From positions 1-6,007 of the forward strand of contig CAUZJA010000174.1 of NCBI GenBank assembly GCA_963579925.1: DNA of 6,007 nucleotides, written 5' to 3'. A program made the position numbers and the translations under genes. Within the stretch, counting starts at the first letter, position 1, and each line of letters opens with the position of its first letter. This DNA comes from UBA1151 sp963579925. Its GTDB lineage: Bacteria; Chloroflexota; Dehalococcoidia; Lucifugimonadales; Lucifugimonadaceae. Of the stretch, positions 1-5,591 are shown one piece after another. The notes under the pieces were generated by a model that had not been told where the DNA came from, did not search any database, and saw only the letters and a program-made list of their open reading frames with translations.

Positions 1-1487
1 GGGCACGTCGTGTTCACAAACGACTCATCATCAATCAGCGGTGAGCGGCCAGTTGGCTTGAACTGCGCGGCATATGGCAGTTCGACGGGCAGTTGGTCGA
101 ATGGCACCGGTACGGTCCCGCAGTCATCGCAGTACACAATCGGAATCGGCGTGCCCCAGTAGCGCTGCCGTGAGATCAGCCAGTCGCGCATCTTATAAGA
201 AATAGTCCGGCTGCCCCAGCCCTTGGCCTCGATCTTGTCGGAGATCTTCTGCATGCCTTCGGTGCTGATGAGACCGTCAAATTCGCCGGAGTTCACCTGC
301 GCTCCGGGTGTAAGATACGCCTCCTCCAGATCGGAGCCATCCCATCCTTCAGGTGACACAACAACAGTAATCGGCAAGTCGTACTTCTTCGCGAACACGA
401 AGTCACGCTCATCATGCGCCGGAACGCCCATCACCGCGCCAGTGCCGTAGCTCGCCAGCACGTAATCACCAATCAGAATCGGAACTCGATCGCCGTTGAG
501 CGGGTTGATCGCATACGAACCAGTTGGCACGCCCGTCTTTTCGCGCTCAGTAGACGTGCGCTCAATTTCGGACGCCGCCGCAGAGGACGCTATGTACGCA
601 TAAACCGCCGCAGCCTGCTCGGGATGGGTCAGTGACTTCACCAGAGGATGCTCAGGCGCAAGCACAACGAACGTCACACCGAAGACAGTGTCGATACGTG
701 TGGTGAAAGTGGTGATTTGTTTCGCGTCAATGCCGTATTCAGAAATATCGAAGTTGAAGTCGACGCCTTCAGACCGACCAATCCAGTTCGTCTGCATCAG
801 CTTGATGCGGTCTGGCCAGTCGATGGCATCCATATCCAGCAGCTCATCAGCATAATCAGTGATCTTGAAGTACCACTGCGTCATATTCCGACGCTCAATG
901 ACCGTTCCGCAGCGCTCGCAAGCGCCGTCCTTCACTTGCTCGTTGGCGAGCGTTGTCTGGCAGCTATTGCACCAGTTCACCGGGCCATCTGCCCGATAAG
1001 CGATCTCTTTTTCCAGGAACTTCAGGAAGAAGTACTGATTCCACTTGTAGTAGTCAGGCTCACACGTAATGATCTCGCGATCCCAGTCGTAAGAAGTCCC
1101 CATGAGCCGGAACTGGCGACGGGCATTCTCGATGGTCTCTCGCGTGAAATTTGCAGGGTTAATGTTGCTCTGAATCGCCGCATTCTCGGCCGGCAGCCCA
1201 AACGCATCGAACCCCTGCGGATGCAGAACGTTGTAGCCCTCCATACGCTTGAAACGAGCGTGCGTATCCGCCCCAACATACTGGAACCAGTGCCCCACAT
1301 GCAGGTCACCAGACGGGTATGGAAACATCACCAGCGCAAACCAGTTGGGCTTACCGTCAACCGTATCCTGCGTCCGGTGAAGACCCGACTCATCCCACCG
1401 CGCCCGCCACTTCAGTTCGATATCAGAAGGGGCGTAAGAGTTGCGAGAGAGATCAGTCTCAGATTGCTGTGGTTCAGTGCTTGTCAC
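1..1487 (-). CDS. leuS: Leucyl-tRNA synthetase, N-terminal 495 residues (3' end outside window)
   Basis: Class I aminoacyl-tRNA synthetase that charges tRNA-Leu in the cytoplasm. Reading the minus strand gives one uninterrupted frame. The Rossmann-fold signature FPYPSGDLHVGHW (about residues 55-67) contains the HIGH-type motif HVGH. A Zn-binding insert has Cys pairs at 173/176 and 190/193 (NWCNSC, CERC). The CP1 editing domain follows, with the Thr-rich TTFTTRIDT (259-267) and the acidic HDERD motif (358-362). The frame re-enters the catalytic core with MRDWLISRQRYWG (433-445). The KMSKS loop, anticodon-binding and C-terminal domains lie beyond the left edge, since full proteins have roughly 800-870 residues. 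The start is GTG at 1487: an in-frame TAG lies three codons upstream, and the first in-frame ATG is inside the catalytic signature, so GTG is effectively forced. GGTAG, six bases upstream, is a weak ribosome site. The gene reads in the same direction as the dehalogenase but is separated from it by a repeat element. Confidence 0.97.
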   Translation of the reverse strand, partial: MTSTEPQQSETDLSRNSYAPSDIELKWRARWDESGLHRTQDTVDGKPNWFALVMFPYPSGDLHVGHWFQYVGADTHARFKRMEGYNVLHPQGFDAFGLPAENAAIQSNINPANFTRETIENARRQFRLMGTSYDWDREIITCEPDYYKWNQYFFLKFLEKEIAYRADGPVNWCNSCQTTLANEQVKDGACERCGTVIERRNMTQWYFKITDYADELLDMDAIDWPDRIKLMQTNWIGRSEGVDFNFDISEYGIDAKQITTFTTRIDTVFGVTFVVLAPEHPLVKSLTHPEQAAAVYAYIASSAAASEIERTSTEREKTGVPTGSYAINPLNGDRVPILIGDYVLASYGTGAVMGVPAHDERDFVFAKKYDLPITVVVSPEGWDGSDLEEAYLTPGAQVNSGEFDGLISTEGMQKISDKIEAKGWGSRTISYKMRDWLISRQRYWGTPIPIVYCDDCGTVPVPFDQLPVELPYAAQFKPTGRSPLIDDESFVNTTC

Positions 1488-1530
1488 GAGTGTCTACCGA
1501 TAGTCCCATCGCACCCGAAAGCGCGCGCAA

Positions 1531-1556
1531 GTAAAAACGTAAAAATTAAGATTACC
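1531..1556 (-). promoter_or_regulatory. AT-rich leader, probable leuS promoter region
   Basis: This is the most AT-rich stretch between the repeat element and leuS. It includes a near-perfect tandem octamer (GTAAAAAC then GTAAAAAT on the plus strand, 1531-1546). Read towards leuS, a TTGCGG lies about 17-18 bases before a TTTTTAC stretch, which is only a weak match to a sigma-70-type promoter. Its position, about 45-70 bases before the leuS GTG, suits a promoter. I infer a promoter from composition and place, not from a clear consensus. Confidence 0.25.
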
Positions 1557-1592
1557 GCAACCGGGAAGATCATGACCGGCGATTCGAGGCTT

Positions 1593-1708
1593 TCACCCGG
1601 TAGCCGTCGGGCTTGCCCGGCCCCACGGTGGGCGTGTTGAAACGGTTCATCGGACCGCTATCGGTGGATGTTGTGCGGGGAGGGGCAAGCCCCTCGGCTA
1701 CCGGGTGA
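1593..1708. repeat. Inverted pair of REP-like hairpins (32-bp arms)
   Basis: Two 32-bp arms (1593-1624 and 1677-1708) are reverse complements at 28 of 32 positions and are separated by 52 bases. In the orientation TCACCCGGTAGCCG..., each arm carries its own small hairpin around GGGCTTGCCC. The left copy has TC/GG flanking that core and the right copy has AG/CT, so all four mismatches fall at positions that pair within each arm (T-G and C-G versus A-T and G-C). This is the layout of bacterial dispersed REP/BIME-type elements. The pair could also fold as one long stem and act as a transcription barrier between the dehalogenase and leuS, though no T-run follows. The right arm overlaps the last codons and stop of the dehalogenase. 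Confidence 0.8.
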
Positions 1709-2362
1709 GAATCTGCCCCACCACATCCGCCATATCACTGCCCGCAATCTGCGGCGTAGCATCCAGCGGCCCCTGCACCATTCCCGGCAGCGCCACAAAC
1801 GCCGCCTGCCATCCCGCTGCAATTGCACCCGACGTATCCCAGTTGTGTGCGGCCACAAGCATCAGCTCACCGGGCGCAACTTCCAGCCGCCGCGCCCCCA
1901 TGTCATACGCCGCCGGATGCGGCTTGAACTTGCTTACGGCGTCCACCGACAACGACATCTCGAACAGGTCAGCAATCCCCGCAAATGCCAGTTGAGCGTC
2001 AACTGCAGCAGGAGGAGAGTTGGTCAACGTAGCGAGCCGAAACCGGCGGACTTCAGCCGCTGGAGAGCCTCTGGCACCTCAGGATGCGCCGGCAACTTCC
2101 GCATCGTCTCCAGAATGCTCGAGCGATCATCATTCGATAATGACACTCCACGGCGCTCCGCCACCATCTCCAGCGCTGCCGCCCCAATCACACCAAAGTT
2201 GTTGTATTTGCCAATTACGTTGCCCGTCATCGCCGACTGCAACACCTGCGCAAACCACAGCCCCCAGGCCGACGCATCACCAAACACCTCAGCAAACGGC
2301 GCATCAAGCGCCGCAAGGTCCAGGAACGTCTCATTCACATCAAAAACTATGGTTCTGGGCAT
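1698..2362 (-). pseudogene. Haloacid dehalogenase, type II (HAD superfamily), split by a -1 frameshift
   Basis: The family hydrolyses L-2-haloacids to 2-hydroxyacids through an Asp ester intermediate. The upstream part runs MPRTIVFDVNETFLDL and onward to about residue 108 (...RLKSAGF) and then hits a TGA. The downstream part continues in another frame from LATLTNSPPA to ...GQILTR. Restoring one base at 2038-2039 (a codon for Arg109) gives one 221-residue protein, the usual length. Motifs are then complete: nucleophile D8 in FDVNET, TLTNS (112-116), K147 in KFKPHPAAY, and D176 in AAHNWDTSGA, which resembles the NAWDATGA of characterised L-2-haloacid dehalogenases. ATG 2362 is chosen because MPRTIVFDVNET begins at the family's usual N-terminus and GGAAAGAG lies ten bases upstream; an in-frame ATG at 2449 would add 29 unlikely residues. 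The stop lies inside the flanking repeat. Decay, sequence error or programmed shift cannot be distinguished here. The substrate is uncertain because motif I has Asn at the +2 position. Confidence 0.9.
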
Positions 2363-2420
2363 GTTGCTACCGCTCTTTCCGGTCAATCTCGATGAAATTA
2401 CCACGCCCTTTTGATGCTGA

Positions 2421-2449
2421 ACTACACGAATCGCTGCTGATTCAGCCAA
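2421..2449 (-). promoter_or_regulatory. Candidate promoter for the dehalogenase
   Basis: On the minus strand, TTGGCT (2449-2444) and TGTAGT (2426-2421) are separated by exactly 17 bases. Each matches the sigma-70 consensus at 4 of 6 positions. Transcription would begin about 50 bases before ATG 2362. An 11-bp dyad, GCTGATTCAGC (2436-2446, plus strand), overlaps the -35 end and is a possible operator. This is prediction only. Confidence 0.35.
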
Positions 2450-2456
2450 GCGCGCA

Positions 2457-2462
2457 TATACT
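2457..2462 (+). promoter_or_regulatory. Candidate -10 box for the dehydrogenase
   Basis: TATACT differs from the TATAAT consensus at one base and lies about 50 bases before the TTG start, in the divergent intergenic region. No convincing -35 is present: the 17-base spacing gives CTGCTG at 2434-2439. If real, the promoter would probably need an activator. The dyad at 2436-2446 sits where a regulator could contact both this promoter and the divergent one. Confidence 0.3.
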
Positions 2463-2496
2463 GCCCACTCTCACGAATACCCAGTAAACGTTCAGC

Positions 2497-2502
2497 AAAG
2501 GA
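2497..2502 (+). promoter_or_regulatory. Ribosome binding site that fixes a TTG start
   Basis: AAAGGA lies nine bases before TTG 2512. An in-frame TAA at 2485-2487 excludes any start further upstream. The next in-frame ATG is near 2650, well inside the conserved N-terminal domain. The site therefore supports TTG as the start of the dehydrogenase. Confidence 0.65.
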
Positions 2503-2511
2503 CCCACAACC

Positions 2512-3567
2512 TTGGCACTCAAAGTTGCGTCAATAGGCCGCCCAAACCCACGCGTAGACATCTTCAAAGCCGCCGGCATTGAAGTAGTCGAAGCCGAACC
2601 CACCACGACTGAAGGCGTGATCGACGTCCTCAAAGATGTAGACGGTGCAATGATTGGAATCTGGCCGCTAACCGATCGTCAGGTCCTTGAGGCATCTCCG
2701 AAGCTCAAGGTAGTAGCCCGCTCCGGTGTCGGCGTCGACTCCATCGACCTCGATGCCGCAACCGAACTTGGCATCTGCGCATGCAACACCCCCGGCATCA
2801 ACACCTCGGAAGTGGCCGACCATGCCATGGCGCTACTGCTCTCCATCACTCGCCTCGTCCCGGAACAGCGCGCCGCCATCAAAGACGGCAAGTGGAGCGA
2901 CGACCCCAAGCTCATGATGGAGTTCAGGGGCAACCTGCGACGCATTGCAGGGCACACCATGGGCATCTTCGGCCTCGGAAACATCGGCAAAGCATTCGCC
3001 AGCCGAGTCCGTGGCTTTGGTCCCGAGCGGATCATCGCCTACGACCCCTACGTGCCACAGACCACCGCTGACCTCTACGGCGTTCAACTGGTTGATTTTG
3101 AAGAGCTGCTCGCCGAATCAGACTTCATCACCATCCACACACCCGCCACAGAAGAGACCAACCATATCTTCGACCGCACCGCCTTCGACAAGATGAAGTC
3201 CACCGCCATCCTGATCAACTGCGCACGCGGCCCAATCGTCGACCCCGCCTCACTCTTCGTAGCCCTCAAAGAGGGTGCGATCGAAGCGGCCGGAATTGAC
3301 GTCACGGAGATGGAGCCAATTTCGCCCGAAGACCCGCTCCTCACGCTGCCCAACCTGACAATCACACCGCACACTGCTGGCTCATCGCCTACGTCCGGTG
3401 CGGCCGGTTCAATCAAGCAGGCTGAGAACGTGCTGCGAATCCTCCAGGGTCAGGCCCCACACGGCCTCGCCAACCCTGAAGTCATCAAGCGCATCGCAGT
3501 GATGCGAGCCACCGACCCCGGTCGCTGGGCAGGCACTCCAGACTTCTCGACAGCTCTGGCTCTCTAG
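2512..3567 (+). CDS. D-isomer-specific 2-hydroxyacid dehydrogenase (phosphoglycerate dehydrogenase-like)
   Basis: Cytoplasmic NAD-dependent oxidoreductase of 351 residues, which interconverts a D-2-hydroxyacid and its 2-oxoacid. The N-terminal substrate domain includes VVARSGVGVDSIDLDAA (67-83). The Rossmann domain has GLGNIG (154-159) followed by Asp178 (AYDPY), the acidic residue typical of NAD rather than NADP preference. The expected catalytic residues are Arg239 in NCARGPIVD, Glu268 in DVTEMEP and His287 in TPHTAG. The protein ends after the catalytic domain with a short tail and no ACT domain, so serine feedback of the classical SerA type is not expected. The start is TTG 2512, supported by AAAGGA and an upstream in-frame stop. 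It is transcribed divergently from the dehalogenase. True 3-phosphoglycerate activity is possible, but other D-2-hydroxyacids are equally compatible, so no gene symbol is given. Confidence 0.93.
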   Translation: MALKVASIGRPNPRVDIFKAAGIEVVEAEPTTTEGVIDVLKDVDGAMIGIWPLTDRQVLEASPKLKVVARSGVGVDSIDLDAATELGICACNTPGINTSEVADHAMALLLSITRLVPEQRAAIKDGKWSDDPKLMMEFRGNLRRIAGHTMGIFGLGNIGKAFASRVRGFGPERIIAYDPYVPQTTADLYGVQLVDFEELLAESDFITIHTPATEETNHIFDRTAFDKMKSTAILINCARGPIVDPASLFVALKEGAIEAAGIDVTEMEPISPEDPLLTLPNLTITPHTAGSSPTSGAAGSIKQAENVLRILQGQAPHGLANPEVIKRIAVMRATDPGRWAGTPDFSTALAL

Positions 3568-3588
3568 CACGCAACTTCGATAATCAGG

Positions 3589-3618
3589 CTTGCAACCGTC
3601 GCCCACGGCGGTTGCAAG
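3589..3618 (+). terminator. Strong hairpin after the dehydrogenase (terminator-like, no T-run)
   Basis: A 13-bp stem (CTTGCAACCGTCG paired with CGGCGGTTGCAAG, one G-T pair) closes a four-base CCCA loop, starting 22 bases after the TAG of the dehydrogenase. No T-tract follows on the plus strand, so it is not a textbook intrinsic terminator. It could slow polymerase or protect the 3' end of the message. A second small hairpin, GACCC-ATAC-GGGTC, follows at 3626-3639. Confidence 0.5.
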
Positions 3619-3697
3619 TCAGATCGACCCATACGGGTCACATAGTCGAGCCAGGTTCACCTGTCTTGCCGCGCTCCATCCATCCAAACTGCCATCA

Positions 3698-3712
3698 CGG
3701 GCATCATGCCCG
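3698..3712. promoter_or_regulatory. Operator-like dyad upstream of the receiver gene
   Basis: CGGGCATCATGCCCG is a perfect palindrome with 7-bp arms around one central C, ending 35 bases before ATG 3748. The single-base centre makes an RNA hairpin unlikely, so a dimeric DNA-binding protein site is the more natural reading. No recognisable promoter boxes were found beside it. Confidence 0.35.
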
Positions 3713-3747
3713 CCGCAACCCCCCGGCAAATATTTCAGGATGGACAG

Positions 3748-4162
3748 ATGGATTTCGCGAACGGCGATTTTTCATTTTTCTCTGCACTTGGCGACACCAA
3801 CGTCACAGTTCTCGTGGTCGATAGCGACCGCGCCTCCCGACTGCGAATTGCTGCGTGGTTAATTGCCAAGGGCCACACCGTGCATCAGGCCGCAGACGGC
3901 GGCGATATCCCGTTTCGCCTGCGAGCGATGGTCCCCACATGTGGTGCTCATGGATGTTGCAGCGCCAGACGTAAGCGGTCTCCAGGCCCTCATCCGCATG
4001 AAGGCAGATCAGAGAACCAGCAACATCCCGGTAATCCTCATGTCCGGCTACGGCGACCCTGACCTGGAACCAGAGTTCAGAGCCATGGGCGCCGAACTCT
4101 GCATCGACAAGCAAGCCCACGACACCGTCATTCGCAACGCCGTAGAAACAGTGCTGGCCTAG
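3748..4162 (+). pseudogene. Single-domain response regulator receiver, split by a +1 frameshift
   Basis: CheY-like receivers accept phosphate from a histidine kinase on a conserved Asp. The first frame gives MDFANGDFSFFSALG, then TVLVVDSDRASR and reaches QAADG (to residue 51). The domain then continues in the next frame (AISRFACERW...) to the TAG at 4162. Skipping one base in the GGCGGCG run at 3898-3904 yields 137 residues. Asp25 of VDSD fits the acidic pocket, with Ser26 replacing the usual second acid. Asp69 in VVLMDV is the phosphoacceptor, Ser99 in ILMSGYGD the switch residue and Lys121 in CIDK the conserved Lys. The D69-S99 and D69-K121 spacings equal those of CheY. There is no output domain. 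ATG 3748 has AGGA seven bases upstream. No kinase gene is visible nearby. A two-base loss is an alternative to a one-base gain. It converges on the amidase with overlapping stops. Confidence 0.87.
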
Positions 4163-5589
4163 CTCACAACCGGCCTAATCCCCGCCCACGGCGAAACCTT
4201 CTCAAGCGCCGCCGAAAGCCACAACACCCCCAGGTCATCGCCAAACTTGCCCGCTATCTGTAGCCCCACCGGCAGTCCCCCGGTAAGCCCCGCTGGCACG
4301 GATGCCGCAGGTTGCCCCGTCATGTTGAAGATATACGTGAACGGGAAGTAGCCATACACCCCGTCAAACTTCTTCCCGCCGACCTCTTTCGGTCGATTAT
4401 TAGGATCAAACGCCGTAATTGATGTCGTAGGAGACGCGATGAAGTCATACCGCCTCATCACTGCTGACATCTTCAGCTTCAGATCGGCGACTCTGCGCAC
4501 AGATTTCGCGTAGTCAGACCCTTTGACCTCCGCGCCCAGCCTCATCGCCTCACGCCCATCTGGCCCAAGCTCGACGGGAGTCTGGTCTTTCAGGTGGCCG
4601 AACGCCGCAAATGCGTTGGCAGAAAATATTGTCCAGAAGTGGTCGATCAATTCCGCCTCAAGTGGCAAATCCACCTCTTCGACCACAGCGCCAAACGCCC
4701 GCAGCTTCTGCAGAGCCATCAGCACCGTATCCGCAACGTCAGAATCGACCACGCCATAGCTAAAGTCAGGCGACCATCCAATGCGTATGCCGTTCAAGTC
4801 AGGCTCGCGTTCTGTGGCCAGGTCTATGCCAGCGCGATGGCGCAAGGAGTTCGGGTCTGCAGGATGCGGCCCAGAAAGTATGCTCAGCAAAAGCGCAGCA
4901 TCCCGGACGTCCCGCGTCATTGGCCCGGACTGCGCAAACTGATTCGGCTCCGGCTCACCGTAGCCGTTAGCCCTCGGCACCCGACCGTGCGATGGCTTGA
5001 TGCCGTACACACCACAGAAGCTCGCAGGAATGCGCATCGAGCCGCCGCCATCTGACCCCGTCGCAAACGGCAGCATCCCAGACACCACCGCCGCCGCCGA
5101 ACCTCCACTGGAACCAGCTGTAGTTTTCGTAAGATCCCACGGGTTGTGGCAGACGCCGCTGATCGGGTTGTCAGTCGTCGTATTAAACGACATGCCTAGC
5201 TCGGGCGTGCTCGTCTTACCAATGATGATCGCCCCGGACGCCCGCACCCGCTCCGCCACTACCGAGTCGACTTCGGGCACGTGATCGCGCAGTGCAGGCG
5301 AGCCCATCGTAGAGCGTATCCCCGCCGTCATCTCCAAGTCTTTCAACGCAATCGGCACGCCAAGCAGGGGAGGGAGGTCATCGCCACCCTCAGTGAGCCG
5401 CTTCTCCGCGGTTCGTGCCGCTTCAAGAGCCTGATCGCCCGCCACCGTAATAAAGGCGTTGAGGGTTCCATCAAGCTTCGCAATCCGACCCAGAAAATAC
5501 TCAGTCGCCTCTACCGGCGAAAGATCACCAGATCGAATCCGCTCCGTAATCTGCCATGCCGGCTGAAACGCTAGCGCATCCTCAATCAC
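4159..5589 (-). CDS. Amidase-signature family hydrolase
   Basis: Hydrolyses a carboxamide to acid and ammonia with a Ser-cisSer-Lys triad. Numbered from the longer ATG 5613 form (484 residues), Lys91 lies in PIALKDLE, the cis-Ser is Ser168 in TAGSSGGSAAA and the nucleophile Ser192 lies in GSDGGGSMRIPASFCG. The 24-residue gap between the serines matches the family. The whole domain is intact and of normal length (476-484 residues), with no signal peptide, so it is probably cytoplasmic. I prefer GTG 5589 because IEDALAFQPAW then begins close to the usual amidase N-terminus and AGG lies six bases upstream. ATG 5613 follows a stop codon directly, lacks a ribosome site, and its first codons (MCPCGRHH) come from the flanking inverted repeat. 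GatA of the tRNA amidotransferase is an alternative relative, but no gatB or gatC is adjacent, so a general amidase is more likely. Substrate unknown. Confidence 0.93.
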   Translation of the reverse strand: MIEDALAFQPAWQITERIRSGDLSPVEATEYFLGRIAKLDGTLNAFITVAGDQALEAARTAEKRLTEGGDDLPPLLGVPIALKDLEMTAGIRSTMGSPALRDHVPEVDSVVAERVRASGAIIIGKTSTPELGMSFNTTTDNPISGVCHNPWDLTKTTAGSSGGSAAAVVSGMLPFATGSDGGGSMRIPASFCGVYGIKPSHGRVPRANGYGEPEPNQFAQSGPMTRDVRDAALLLSILSGPHPADPNSLRHRAGIDLATEREPDLNGIRIGWSPDFSYGVVDSDVADTVLMALQKLRAFGAVVEEVDLPLEAELIDHFWTIFSANAFAAFGHLKDQTPVELGPDGREAMRLGAEVKGSDYAKSVRRVADLKLKMSAVMRRYDFIASPTTSITAFDPNNRPKEVGGKKFDGVYGYFPFTYIFNMTGQPAASVPAGLTGGLPVGLQIAGKFGDDLGVLWLSAALEKVSPWAGIRPVVS

Positions 5590-5591
5590 GT

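Noticed and set aside
1488..1592. Possible T-box or leucine-responsive leader before leuS
   Set aside because: The leader is only about 100 bases before the repeat, lacks a recognisable T-box sequence and has no terminator with a T-run.
648..1640. Long open plus-strand frame of 330 codons opposite leuS
   Set aside because: It is antisense to a well-conserved leuS frame, its translation is Arg/Pro/His-rich with no recognisable domain, and high GC makes such shadows common.
1668..2414. Open plus-strand frame of 248 codons opposite the dehalogenase
   Set aside because: The minus strand carries all dehalogenase motifs; the plus-strand product is low-complexity, Arg- and Ser-rich and begins inside the repeat element.
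2020..2487. Open plus-strand frame of 155 codons rich in Pro, Ser and Thr
   Set aside because: It is a composition artefact of the antisense strand of the dehalogenase and of the divergent control region, with no ribosome site or homology pattern.
2781..3071. Short alternative frames within the 2-hydroxyacid dehydrogenase
   Set aside because: They overlap an intact gene with complete catalytic motifs and show no independent start signals.
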